Translations under genes and position numbers: made by a program | Shown here: one piece after another, positions 22,140 to 30,569 of the stretch | How positions within the stretch are numbered: position 1 is the stretch's first letter | Layout of the letters: every line of letters starts with the position of its first letter | Notes under the pieces: generated by a model | Seen by the model: only the letters and a program-made list of their open reading frames with translations | Database searches by the model: none | What the model was told of the DNA's origin: nothing | Assembly: GCA_028716145.1 (NCBI GenBank) | Contig: JAQUQL010000003.1 | Span: 1 to 44,494 of the forward strand | Direction of reading: 5' to 3' | Source: Dehalococcoidales bacterium | GTDB taxonomy: Bacteria > Chloroflexota > Dehalococcoidia > Dehalococcoidales > CSSed11-197 | DNA: 44,494 nucleotides

Positions 22140-22961
22140 ATGCCTTTAGTTGTAGGAGTACGTTTTCGGCCGGTCGGTAAAATTTATCATTTCGATCCGG
22201 CTGGCATCGATCTTAAAGATGGTGACCGGGTGGTCGTAGAGACTGCCAGGGGGCAGGAATTGGGGAGAGTTGTTGGCGGCCCCTGTGAAATAGCAGAAGA
22301 AGAAGTCCCGGATGGGTTAAAACCAGTTGTACGACTGGCTGATGAATCCGATATCAGACAATGCCAGGAAATGGAAACCAGGGAATCGGAGGCGATGGAC
22401 GAATGCGAAAAGCTGGTAAGGCAGCTGAACCTCCCTATGAAGCTGCTACGCGCTGAATTCAGCCTTGATGGTAGCCTGGTGACCATATTTTTTGGAGCCG
22501 AGAGCAGGGTGGACTTCAGGGAGCTTGTCCGTGAGCTGAGCCGCAAATTGAGAGCCCGTGTAGAGTTGAGGCAGGTTGGCCCGAGGGATGAGGCTCGTCT
22601 GCTGGGTGGATTTGGGCGCTGTGGGCGGTCGTTATGCTGTTCCACTTTTTTATCCGATTTTTCTCCTGTATCCATCAAGATGGCCAAGGAGCAGGATCTT
22701 CCTCTAAATCCGATGAAGATATCGGGTTTATGCGGAAGGCTTTTATGCTGCCTTGGATACGAGTTTGAGCAATACCGGGAAATGAAAAAGGAAATGCCCA
22801 GGGAAGGCGAGAAAGTTATGCTGCCTGGCGGAGAAGCAACGGTTATCTCAAGCCGTCCGCTGGAAAGCATAGTTGTTGTAGAATTCGAAGGGGGAGTTCG
22901 CAACGAGTTCAATATATCTGACATAACCAGAAACCAGGAAGGTCCGACAAAGCGCGGTTAG
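22140..22961 (+). CDS. ricT: RicT/YaaT-like PSP1-domain protein
   Basis: The 273-residue protein has the PSP1 C-terminal domain: 'GVRFRPVGKIYHFDP' at the start, 'MKLLRAEFSLDGSLVTIFF' in the middle, then 'DEARLLGGFGRCGRSLCC' and 'MKISGLCGRLLCCLGYE'. The clustered cysteines are those that bind Fe-S clusters in the RicA-RicF-RicT complex of Bacillus, which controls RNase Y processing and phosphorelay steps. The gene lies 18 bases after holB. Whether RicA and RicF are encoded elsewhere cannot be seen. Confidence 0.93.
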   Translation: MPLVVGVRFRPVGKIYHFDPAGIDLKDGDRVVVETARGQELGRVVGGPCEIAEEEVPDGLKPVVRLADESDIRQCQEMETRESEAMDECEKLVRQLNLPMKLLRAEFSLDGSLVTIFFGAESRVDFRELVRELSRKLRARVELRQVGPRDEARLLGGFGRCGRSLCCSTFLSDFSPVSIKMAKEQDLPLNPMKISGLCGRLLCCLGYEFEQYREMKKEMPREGEKVMLPGGEATVISSRPLESIVVVEFEGGVRNEFNISDITRNQEGPTKRG

Positions 22962-22986
22962 CATGGTTGTTTAATCTGTGACTTGC

Positions 22987-23517
22987 CTAGTTGTGGCTGG
23001 GTATATATTTTTGCCAGGCTGGGATGCCGGTTGTAAAGCGGTGAGGAAGATAAAAGCCGGCATAAACGCTGGGCTGGCATGGTTTGCGATTCAGTTTCAT
23101 ATTGGCTTCTTCAGGGGTGCGCCCGGCTTTGCGATGATTGCATTTGGGGCAGGCGCTGGTGACGTTTTCCCAGGTATGCTCTCCTCCCCGGTGACGGGGG
23201 ATGATGTGATCTATGGTTAATACCATGCTTTGTTTACCGCAATACTGGCAGGTGTAGTTATCACGGCGAAAAACGCCTACCCGGGTAAGCTTGTTGTTGT
23301 GGCGGGGAGGGTGAACCATGTAATCCAGGCGTATCACAGTTGGCAGCGGGAAGTCCGTTGAAATGGCATGGATAAAACCCATGCCATTCTCTATCATTTC
23401 AGCCTTTCCTTCGTGTATAAGTACTATGGCGCGCCTTACCTGGCAGATGCTTAACGGTTGGAAAGAGCTATTAAGCACCAGTACCGGTAACCTTTCCTTC
23501 ATACTCTGATTAGTCAT
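22987..23517 (-). CDS. HNH endonuclease-family protein
   Basis: The 176-residue protein has an N-terminal domain with 'VLVLNSSFQPLSICQVRRAI', typical of bacterial stand-alone HNH proteins, and the HNH module at about 87-136. Zinc Cys90-x2-Cys93, 'IDHIIPRHRGGEHTWENV' with the catalytic His, and Cys123-x2-Cys126 in 'CPKCNHRKAGRTPEEA' are all present. All motif residues are intact. Cellular role is unknown; members are chromosomal and often not linked to restriction systems. It lies 33 bases downstream of the tandem DnaC-like gene and may be the last gene of that replication operon. Confidence 0.9.
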   Translation of the reverse strand: MTNQSMKERLPVLVLNSSFQPLSICQVRRAIVLIHEGKAEMIENGMGFIHAISTDFPLPTVIRLDYMVHPPRHNNKLTRVGVFRRDNYTCQYCGKQSMVLTIDHIIPRHRGGEHTWENVTSACPKCNHRKAGRTPEEANMKLNRKPCQPSVYAGFYLPHRFTTGIPAWQKYIPSHN

Positions 23518-23550
23518 TTGCTTAAATATTAATCCCGTTGAGCGGTGATT

Positions 23551-24969
23551 TCAACTTCGCAAATTATAACGCTTGCTTTGCGAGCGCTGCTGCGATTTGG
23601 CAGTGGTCGAGCGGGATGCCCTGTCTGCGCGATAATCGGGTACCGTAAGGGCGAATGGAGCGCTTATTTTAGGGTCCAGGAATCTAGAGCGTATCCGGCT
23701 GTCCAGCTCTTCAAGTGAACGGGTGGTGGTAATCACAGTAGCCAGCCGTGCATTGTAGCGATAGTTTATAACCTGGTAAAGTTTTTCCTGTGCCCATGGG
23801 GTAGCGGTTTGTTCCCCGAAATCGTCAAGAACAAGAAAGGGCGCAGTTTTAACCCTTTCAAACAAACGGTCATAAGAGACCCTGGAATCCGGGCTGAATG
23901 TAGACCGGAGATGATCGATAAATTCTGGCACTACTATGAACATAGCCTGCTTGCCGGACTGAAACAGGTAATTGACGATAGCTGAAGCCAGGTGGGTTTT
24001 TCCGCTGCCGGTTACCCCCTGCCAAACCAGCCATCCATCCGGAGAGTGGGCATAGTCAACCGCCAGTCGGTATGCTTTTTCCAGATTGTCACGCTGGGCA
24101 GGCGGCAGATTGACCCTTTTCCAATCAAAGGTTTCAAAGGTCATCTGCTTTTGGAGCTCAAGACCGGGTTCCCAGCTGTAACCAGTGGTTACCTCCTGGT
24201 CTGTTTCAAGGTAAATAATCCGGCTGATTATCGGATCGTTGATTCGGGTTTGAAGACGCTGGTCAATCTCGTTCTCTGGCAGAAGCGTTATCAGGGTTGG
24301 CAATTCGCGGTTAAAGCGGTGGCTTAGAAGCTGGTCCAGTTTTTCTTTTGCCCAGGGGCTTTCGGCGTGTACGCCGAGGTCGTCCAGTATCAGTAGGGGG
24401 GCGTTGCGGACTTCTTGAAGAAGGCTGTCAAAATCGGTTTCGCTTGAAGGGTTATAGCTGGAGCGTAAATGTTCCAGAAGATCCGGAACTGTGATGTATA
24501 GAACCGGCTTTTGTTGTTGCAGCTGCTCCACGGCAACCGCAGCAGCCAGATGAGTTTTTCCAGACCCGCTTGGTCCTATAAGGACCAGCCATCCGCAGGG
24601 GTTTTTGCCAAATTCTTTGGCTGCCTGGTAAGCTGCCCTAAACAGAGCCTGGCTGGTTTTATACCCGCTGCGGCCTTCCGGCAACAGGTTATCAAATGTC
24701 ATCCGGGCGAGTGGGCCAAGATTGCTATATTCAAACAGCTTTGCCTTTTTTTGCTCTCCAGTAATAAGGTCGTGGCAGCCACAGCTGGACACTCTTGCAT
24801 AATCAACCCTTCCGTCTGCCAGTTTGGGATGGAAGAAACCGGCGCCGCCACATCGAGGGCAAGTTGGTTGGTTGGCCGGTTCGGGTTTAATGCTGGACAA
24901 ATCGCTGATACTCGCCGGTGGTGTATTTTGACGGGTCGTCTGTTGGATTATTTTGCCGATATGTTCCAT
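23551..24969 (-). CDS. Tandem DnaC/DnaI-like helicase-loader ATPase with two AAA+ modules
   Basis: The 472-residue protein is about twice the usual length of DnaC/DnaI/IstB-type ATPases. An N-terminal zinc motif (Cys37-x2-Cys40 and 'SCGCHD' at 62-66) resembles DnaI. Module 1 (about 90-255) has Walker A 'GPSGSGKT' (132-139), Walker B 'LLILDDLG' and arginines in 'QRLQTRINDPIISR'. Module 2 (about 278-445) repeats the order with 'GVTGSGKT' (318-325), 'LVLDDFG' and 'SRIRSRFLDPK'. Both halves share 'VPxxxxHLRSxxxP', 'PWAxEKL' and 'R.N' positions, so an internal duplication is clear. Both ATP sites look intact. The start lies inside dnaD (83-base overlap). It probably loads DnaB, encoded two genes upstream. 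Confidence 0.9.
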   Translation of the reverse strand: MEHIGKIIQQTTRQNTPPASISDLSSIKPEPANQPTCPRCGGAGFFHPKLADGRVDYARVSSCGCHDLITGEQKKAKLFEYSNLGPLARMTFDNLLPEGRSGYKTSQALFRAAYQAAKEFGKNPCGWLVLIGPSGSGKTHLAAAVAVEQLQQQKPVLYITVPDLLEHLRSSYNPSSETDFDSLLQEVRNAPLLILDDLGVHAESPWAKEKLDQLLSHRFNRELPTLITLLPENEIDQRLQTRINDPIISRIIYLETDQEVTTGYSWEPGLELQKQMTFETFDWKRVNLPPAQRDNLEKAYRLAVDYAHSPDGWLVWQGVTGSGKTHLASAIVNYLFQSGKQAMFIVVPEFIDHLRSTFSPDSRVSYDRLFERVKTAPFLVLDDFGEQTATPWAQEKLYQVINYRYNARLATVITTTRSLEELDSRIRSRFLDPKISAPFALTVPDYRADRASRSTTAKSQQRSQSKRYNLRS

Positions 24970-25591
24970 TGGCCTTCCCTTCGGTTAACCATCTTTCCAG
25001 TATTCGTGATATATATCGCCAGCTGCGCTTATTATTCAAAGCAGCTTCGCTGATAGCTTCAATTATCCATTTTTCGGGATAGCTTTGCTCTGCAAGACGA
25101 AGTTCATCTGCGATCAATGGCGTAAGTAGCCCGATATTTTCTTCATAATGAGTAAAGATGTCCGGCATTTGCTCTGCCGGTACAGCTACATGATAATCTG
25201 TTTTTTTGCTGGCGATTTTTATTTCGCCGGATTCTGCAGCCTCTCTGTTTAACGGTGTATTCAACAGGTATATTTCTTCATTTTCGGATTCGTTGCCGAG
25301 CTTGAGAATTATCAGGATTCCTCTTTTAACTGCCCTGGATACAGCATCGTCAAAGCTTCTCTCCAATGACTGCGGGCAATTTTTTAGACCTTCGGTTATT
25401 GCCGGGTCGGCAAGTAGTTCGCTCCGGCTGGCGTATTGCAAGGACCCTTTTTTACGATTGATCACCCTGAATATGTGCAGGCTGAGTTTCAATTCTTCCA
25501 GGTTGTCAACCATCGGCATAACCAGGTTAAGGTAAAAATTTGGTATAGCACTGTATTCCATTCTGGCAGGAAGCCCGGTTGAGTTTTTCAT
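24887..25591 (-). CDS. dnaD: DnaD-like replication initiation protein
   Basis: The 234-residue protein has an N-terminal winged-helix-like region ('LSLHIFRVINRKKGSLQYAS'). A C-terminal DnaD domain (about 145-205) contains 'YEENIGLLTPLIADEL', 'YPEKWIIEAISEA' and 'SWRYISRILERWLTEG', the 'Y-x-x-x-I-G-x-x-x-P' plus 'N-x-R-S-W-x-Y-I-x-x-I-L' signature of DnaD/DnaB-N family proteins of Firmicutes. It bridges DNA remodelling and helicase loading. The ATG shares a base with the dnaB stop, and the gene overlaps the DnaC-like gene by 83 bases, so the three form one translationally coupled set. Confidence 0.9.
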   Translation of the reverse strand: MKNSTGLPARMEYSAIPNFYLNLVMPMVDNLEELKLSLHIFRVINRKKGSLQYASRSELLADPAITEGLKNCPQSLERSFDDAVSRAVKRGILIILKLGNESENEEIYLLNTPLNREAAESGEIKIASKKTDYHVAVPAEQMPDIFTHYEENIGLLTPLIADELRLAEQSYPEKWIIEAISEAALNNKRSWRYISRILERWLTEGKANGTYRQNNPTDDPSKYTTGEYQRFVQH

Positions 25592-26985
25592 TACAGCGCT
25601 TCGCTTCCTTTCAACTGCATGCTGTCAGCGGCCAGGTTTTCGAAGGAAGTAAGTCTGCTGTTAAAGCGAAGCTTGACCTGCCCGATCGGGCCGTTTCTAT
25701 GCTTGGCAACGATTATATCGGCAAGTCCGCGGGGGTACTCCTGGTTTTCGTGGGTGCGGTACCACTCTTCTTCGGTAAAGTAAACTTCTTCCCGGTATAC
25801 GAATGCCACAACATCAGCATCCTGTTCGATCGAACCGCTTTCACGCAGGTCGGACAGTTGTGGCACGTGTGACTGTCTCCATTCAACCGCCCTGCTAAGC
25901 TGGGAAACAGCGATGACAGGCACGTTCAGTTCGCGGGCAAGCCCTTTAAGAGCTCTTGATATGTAACCGATTTCCTGAACCCGGTTATCAGTGCGGGTAT
26001 CACCCTGGAGAAGCTGGAGATAGTCAACAATAATAAGGTCCAAGCCATGTTCGTAATGCAGGCGCCGCGCCTTGCTTCTCATTTCTACCATGCGCAGCTG
26101 TGGTGAATCATCGAGATATATCGGAGTTTCGCTCAGAGTACCGATGGCATCCATGATTCGTCCTTCGTGCTCATCGTGGATATCCTGATATAATCCGAGC
26201 CGAATACGTTTGGCGCTAACGCCGCTTTCTGCAGAGAGCAGACGGCTGACCAGAGATTCCTGGCTCATTTCCAGGCTAAAAATAGCAGTGCATGCTCTTT
26301 CCAGAACAGCTGCGTTGCGAGCAATATTTAAGGCAAAACTGGTTTTGCCCATGCTGGGGCGGCCAGCCACTATCACCAGGTCAGAACGCTGAAATCCGCC
26401 AAGTAGCTCATCCAGCCCGGTGTAACCGGAATGAATGCTTGTTTTGGGTTGGGTAGCTCCAGGTTCAAGTTCAGGAGGTGCTTCAAAGTATTGCTCGAGC
26501 AAATCTCTGATGTGGACAAAATCAGCATCACCCCGCTTGTTACGCAGGCGGAAAAGAACGTCTTCGGCCTTGTTTATAGCTGTTACGGGGTCTGATTCTC
26601 CCGCGTAGCCTATATCGGCGATTTTATCTGAAGCCAGTATCAATTGCCGCATAACAGATAACCGCTGTACGATTCTTGCGTACTGAAGGATATCCAGAGA
26701 AGTCGGAACTATCGATGCCAGGTGGCTGAGATAGGCAAGATTGCCGCTCTTTTCAAGATTTCCCAGTCGGCTCAGTTCCTGCGAAACCGTAATCTTGTTT
26801 ATGGTTTCGTCCCTCTGGTACAGGTTAAGACACGCCTGGAAAATCGACCTGTTGGCAGGGCTGTAAAAATCTTCCGGCTTCAGAAAGGTGGCGATTTCAT
26901 AAATGGCTTTTCCATCTATTAAAAGGGAGCCATTAACCGCTTCCTCTGCGTCAAGGTCATGAGGCGGCAGCCGGGTTTCAGCCAC
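25591..26985 (-). CDS. dnaB: Replicative DNA helicase
   Basis: DnaB is the hexameric 5'-3' helicase of the fork. The 464-residue protein starts 'RLPPHDLDAEEAVNGSLL', the family opening, with the primase-interacting helical domain to about 150. The RecA-like domain has Walker A 'GRPSMGKT', 'FSLEMS', Walker B 'LDLIIVDYLQLL' and 'AVSQLSRAVE'. The final motif 'DIIVAKHRNGPIG' is also present. No intein or frameshift. The gene begins two bases after rplI and is coupled to dnaD. Confidence 0.98.
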   Translation of the reverse strand: MAETRLPPHDLDAEEAVNGSLLIDGKAIYEIATFLKPEDFYSPANRSIFQACLNLYQRDETINKITVSQELSRLGNLEKSGNLAYLSHLASIVPTSLDILQYARIVQRLSVMRQLILASDKIADIGYAGESDPVTAINKAEDVLFRLRNKRGDADFVHIRDLLEQYFEAPPELEPGATQPKTSIHSGYTGLDELLGGFQRSDLVIVAGRPSMGKTSFALNIARNAAVLERACTAIFSLEMSQESLVSRLLSAESGVSAKRIRLGLYQDIHDEHEGRIMDAIGTLSETPIYLDDSPQLRMVEMRSKARRLHYEHGLDLIIVDYLQLLQGDTRTDNRVQEIGYISRALKGLARELNVPVIAVSQLSRAVEWRQSHVPQLSDLRESGSIEQDADVVAFVYREEVYFTEEEWYRTHENQEYPRGLADIIVAKHRNGPIGQVKLRFNSRLTSFENLAADSMQLKGSEAL

Positions 26986-26987
26986 GG

Positions 26988-27443
26988 TTAACCTTCCTCC
27001 CGGGGCACTACATTAACGATCAGTTTAGGCATATGGTTCTTCGCCAGTTTGACGATTACCTCGAATGTGCCCAGTTCATGAAGTGGTTCTGATAGCTCAA
27101 TTTTACGTTTATCCAGTTCCAAACCGTGGGTGTTTTTAAGCTCGGCTGCGATATCGGCACTGGTTATGGAGCCATACAGCTTGCCCTTTGAGCCCACTTT
27201 GGCCGGTAGCGTAACCGTTTTGCCATTGATGGCTTTGGTCTGGCTGGCCAGTTCGGCTTCCAGTTGAGCTTTTTTCTTTTCTTCGGTTTTTTTCTGGGCT
27301 TTCAGCCGGGCGATCGCCTGGTCAGTAGCCGGCATCGCCAGGTTTTGGCGAACAAGGTAATTCATGGCAAAACCATCAGCTACTTCTTTTATTTCGCCCT
27401 CTGAACCGGAGCCTGGTACATCTTTTAAAAATATCACTTTCAT
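26988..27443 (-). CDS. rplI: Ribosomal protein bL9
   Basis: The 151-residue protein begins '[20 protein letters not shown]', followed by '[13 protein letters not shown]', the L9 N-terminal domain that binds 23S rRNA. A long connecting helix rich in Lys and Glu and the C-terminal domain ('[16 protein letters not shown]') come next. A -10-like TATAAT lies at 27467-27462 on the minus strand, suggesting that the rplI-dnaB operon can be transcribed from here. GGAGAGAG precedes the ATG. Confidence 0.98.
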   Translation of the reverse strand: MKVIFLKDVPGSGSEGEIKEVADGFAMNYLVRQNLAMPATDQAIARLKAQKKTEEKKKAQLEAELASQTKAINGKTVTLPAKVGSKGKLYGSITSADIAAELKNTHGLELDKRKIELSEPLHELGTFEVIVKLAKNHMPKLIVNVVPREEG

Positions 27444-27490
27444 ATTCTCTCTCCGCTAAATATTATACCTTACCATTTACAATGCTGAAA

Positions 27491-28408
27491 CTAGGATTCA
27501 AGGTACTCCCTGATATGAAAAGCCGCATGAGCGCCATCACCAGCTGCAGTTACCACCTGCCGAATCGAGTTAACTCTTACATCCCCGGCAGCAAATATTC
27601 CCGGCACTGAAGTTTCCAGCTTTTCGTTTACCTTGATGCTGCCTCGTGTATCCATTTCTACCAGACCTTTGAGGAATTCCGTGTTTGGGGAAAGACCCAC
27701 CGCAATAAATATGCCATCAACCTCCAGCACGGAAATCGAGTTGTCTTTTACATTTTTTATCTCGATACTTCCAACTCGTGAGTCACCATTTATGCTGTTG
27801 ACAACGCTGCTCAATACCGGCTCGATTTTGGGGTTTTTCTCTATTTTTTCAACTACAGCCATGGTCGCACGGTAGGCATCCCGGCGGTGTATCAGATATA
27901 CTTTTACTGCAAACTTGGCAAGGTGTATCGCCTCGTAAAGCGCGGCGTTGCCGCCTCCAACCACTGCAACAGTTTTATTTTTGAAAAAAGGACCATCACA
28001 GGTAGCACAGTATGATACTCCGCGCCCGGAGAGTTCCTTCTCACCCGGCACATTCAGCTTGACTCTTTCAGTTCCGGTGGCGATTATAAGAGCCCTGGCA
28101 GAAAAATCGCCTTCAGAGGTCCGAATGATTTTTTGAGAACCGGCTATCTCTATAGCGTTGACGTTTGCGTTAACTGTTTCAGCGCCGTGTTTGGTAGCCT
28201 GGTCGTGCATTTTGGCGGTCAGGTCAAAGCCGGTGATTCCTTCCGGAAAACCCGGATAGTTCTCTACATCATCAGTGGTGGTGATGTTTCCACCGATCAT
28301 AGCTCTTTCGATTATAAGGGTACTGAACCGGTCTCTGGCTGAATAAATCCCCGCAGTCAGTCCAGCCGGGCCTCCTCCGATTATTGCAACATCGTATTCT
28401 TTTTTCAT
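27491..28408 (-). CDS. trxB: Thioredoxin-disulfide reductase
   Basis: The 305-residue flavoenzyme reduces thioredoxin with NADPH. The FAD motif is 'IIGGGPAGLTAG' (9-20), the redox-active Cys134-x2-Cys137 lies in 'SYCATCDGP', the nucleotide-binding loop is 'VVGGGNAALYEA', and the C-terminal FAD motif is 'FAAGDVR'. Length fits the low-molecular-weight class. It could supply the electrons that the thioredoxin-like and CcdA-like proteins at 7-9 kb would need, though it is encoded far from them. It follows the activase gene by 23 bases. Confidence 0.95.
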   Translation of the reverse strand: MKKEYDVAIIGGGPAGLTAGIYSARDRFSTLIIERAMIGGNITTTDDVENYPGFPEGITGFDLTAKMHDQATKHGAETVNANVNAIEIAGSQKIIRTSEGDFSARALIIATGTERVKLNVPGEKELSGRGVSYCATCDGPFFKNKTVAVVGGGNAALYEAIHLAKFAVKVYLIHRRDAYRATMAVVEKIEKNPKIEPVLSSVVNSINGDSRVGSIEIKNVKDNSISVLEVDGIFIAVGLSPNTEFLKGLVEMDTRGSIKVNEKLETSVPGIFAAGDVRVNSIRQVVTAAGDGAHAAFHIREYLES

Positions 28409-28431
28409 CTTATCGATCTCCCTGGTAATTA

Positions 28432-29277
28432 TTATTTGACTGAAATACAGCTAAATCCCTTAAAACAACTTTTGCCGGGGGGTTTTTCTGCCATGCCAAG
28501 CAGTGCCGCACCGATAGCCCCGGTGAGCTCCGGGCGCTCTGGTACAATCAGGTTGATGCCGAGTTCTTCTTGAAATGCCCGTCTTATTCCCATGTTGAAG
28601 GCGACACCGCCCTGGAATACCGCCGGGCTGACGATTGGACGGGATTGTACTACCGAGCGGCGGAAATTTGCGACAAGAGCTTTACATAAACCATAGACTA
28701 CATCTTCGACACCTGAACCTGTTTGCTGATGAGTAATCATATCTGATTCGGCAAAAACCGTACAGGTTGCGTTTATGGTTACCGGGTTTTGGCTTTTTTC
28801 GGCCAGAGCGCTCATTTCATCGAGTGATAATCCAAGCCTTAAAGCCTGATGGTCCAGAAAGCTGCCGGTACCGGCAGCGCAAACCGTGTTCATTCCAAAA
28901 TCCACTACCAGCCTATTGCGAATCACGATCAATTTTGAATCCTGCCCGCCTATTTCAATAATCGTTTGCACTTTTGGTTCCAGGCTTATGGCGCTGACCG
29001 CCTGGCAGGTTATCTCGTTTTTTACGATATCTGCCCCTAACAATTCTCCGGCTAGTTTGCGCCCGCTGCCGGTTACACAAACTGCCCCGATTTCTCTTGA
29101 CGACTCAATGTCGGACTGGATTTTTAAGAGTCCGGTTTCCAGTGCTCTGGAAGGGTTACCGGCAGTTGGCAGGCAGAGTCCGGATACTATGCTTTTACTC
29201 TCATTGAGGACAACAAGTTTGGTACTGACAGAGCCGATATCGACCCCTATATAATAAACTGGGCATTTTTCAATCAT
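28432..29277 (-). CDS. BcrAD/BadFG/HgdC-family Fe-S ATPase (2-hydroxyacyl-CoA dehydratase activase type)
   Basis: The 281-residue ASKHA-fold protein begins 'YYIGVDIGSVSTKLVVL' and has 'IIEIGGQDSKLI'. It has both cluster-ligand cysteines, Cys133 in 'MNTVCAAGTGSFLD' and Cys172 in 'NATCTVFAESDM', which in HgdC bridge a [4Fe-4S] cluster across the dimer. Such activases drive low-potential electrons by ATP hydrolysis into 2-hydroxyacyl-CoA dehydratases or benzoyl-CoA reductases. No dehydratase subunit is present in the window. The gene overlaps the M20 gene by four bases (ATGA) and precedes trxB, so its client is unclear. All family motifs are intact. Confidence 0.92.
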   Translation of the reverse strand: MIEKCPVYYIGVDIGSVSTKLVVLNESKSIVSGLCLPTAGNPSRALETGLLKIQSDIESSREIGAVCVTGSGRKLAGELLGADIVKNEITCQAVSAISLEPKVQTIIEIGGQDSKLIVIRNRLVVDFGMNTVCAAGTGSFLDHQALRLGLSLDEMSALAEKSQNPVTINATCTVFAESDMITHQQTGSGVEDVVYGLCKALVANFRRSVVQSRPIVSPAVFQGGVAFNMGIRRAFQEELGINLIVPERPELTGAIGAALLGMAEKPPGKSCFKGFSCISVK

Positions 29278-30449
29278 TGTCTGCTTTGGAATTCTTTCTT
29301 AATCTCGTTGATTATGCCCTGGTTGCTCAGGACATCTGTTATTGTGCAAGCCATTGCTGATGCCCCATCCAGCATGCCCCTGATTCCGGCTTCAGAAGCA
29401 GCAGCTTTTAGAAAATCAACTGAATGGAGAGAAGTGCCAATCGGGGCTATGGCTACTATCGGGTGGATGGAAGGTATTGCCTGGCTGATATTGCCCATAT
29501 CAGTGGAAGCGAAATCCACAGTCCGGGTTTCCATTTCCCTGCCGGCCAACACCATGTTCTGGTTAAACAGACTTGCCAGCTTTCGGTTGGTTTTCATGGG
29601 CTTGCAGCACACTTTAGCCCAGCGGCACCGCAGTTTGGCGCCGGTAGACAGAGACGCTCCTTTAAAACAGTCCTCCACACTTTGCTGTAGACTTTCAAGG
29701 TATTCCATGGTATTTGCTCTAACCATAAACATGGCAGAGGCGTGAGCAGGAACTATATTGGCAGCCTGCCCGCCGTCCGTGATTATGCCGTGTATTCGAG
29801 CTGATTCAGGGATATGTTGACGAAGAGAGTTGATGGCGTTAAAACTGAGGATGATTGCCTCAAGTGCGTTAACTCCTTCCTCCGGGTTGGCAGACGCATG
29901 AGCTTCCAGGCCAGTGAACTCCGCTTCGAGGTTTATACAAGCCAGGGTGGAAATAATGCTTGCATTGACGCAACCCGGGTGTATCATCATGGCAAGGTCT
30001 ATATCTTCAAAAACCCCTTCGCGGATCAGCAGTTCCTTACCGCAGTGGAATTCCTCTGAAGGGGAGCCGACAACCGTTATTTTTCCGCCAAAACTGTCTA
30101 CGGCTACCCTGGAAGCAATAGCTGAACCGGCTGCTGCGGATGCAATAATGTTGTGCCCACAGGCATGGCCAAGCTCGGGGAGGGCGTCATATTCTGCCAG
30201 CAGCGCGATATGAGGTTTCCCTTCGCCGTAACTGGCAATAAAAGCTGTGGGGAGGCTGCCGATTCCTCTCTGTACAATAAAGCCATTTCGTTCCAAGTAG
30301 GCGGTTATCCACTCCGCCGCTTTGAATTCATTCAGTCCTGTTTCTGGACAGGAGTGAATCTTCAGGCATAGAGACTGCAACTCATCTTTATGCTGCTCGA
30401 TAAGTTGGGGAATGCGCATTTTTAACTGCTTGGCGTCATCCATATTCAT
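29274..30449 (-). CDS. M20-family amidohydrolase/peptidase
   Basis: The 391-residue metalloenzyme has the M20D signature: '[15 protein letters not shown]' (86-100) with Asp88, His95 and His99, then '[11 protein letters not shown]' with the catalytic Glu pair. The dimerisation domain includes '[17 protein letters not shown]', and a C-terminal 'GTSLHSVDF' gives the last metal His. The nearest types are the Xaa-Arg dipeptidase/AbgB-like group that cleaves N-acyl or aminobenzoyl amides; the actual substrate is unknown. No signal peptide is seen. It heads the unit M20-activase-trxB. Confidence 0.92.
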   Translation of the reverse strand: MNMDDAKQLKMRIPQLIEQHKDELQSLCLKIHSCPETGLNEFKAAEWITAYLERNGFIVQRGIGSLPTAFIASYGEGKPHIALLAEYDALPELGHACGHNIIASAAAGSAIASRVAVDSFGGKITVVGSPSEEFHCGKELLIREGVFEDIDLAMMIHPGCVNASIISTLACINLEAEFTGLEAHASANPEEGVNALEAIILSFNAINSLRQHIPESARIHGIITDGGQAANIVPAHASAMFMVRANTMEYLESLQQSVEDCFKGASLSTGAKLRCRWAKVCCKPMKTNRKLASLFNQNMVLAGREMETRTVDFASTDMGNISQAIPSIHPIVAIAPIGTSLHSVDFLKAAASEAGIRGMLDGASAMACTITDVLSNQGIINEIKKEFQSRQ

Positions 30450-30516
30450 GTTGCATTATAGCCTAAGATGGTGCTGCTGGCCATAGTAAAACCCGCCAGC
30501 TTGTATTCATGGCGGT

Positions 30517-30545
30517 TTGTTAAAGGTAGTTGGCTGGGGTAAAAT
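30517..30545 (+). promoter_or_regulatory. Promoter of uvrA
   Basis: TTGTTA (30517-30522), 17 bases, TAAAAT (30540-30545) predict a start near 30552, 18 bases before the uvrA start codon. No recognised LexA box is seen. Confidence 0.45.
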
Positions 30546-30569
30546 AAAAGTTTGGAAGGAGACTCTTCT

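Noticed and set aside
22187-22924. Minus-strand open frame of 245 codons opposite ricT
   Set aside because: It is a Ser-rich shadow of a well-supported gene, without motif or start signal.
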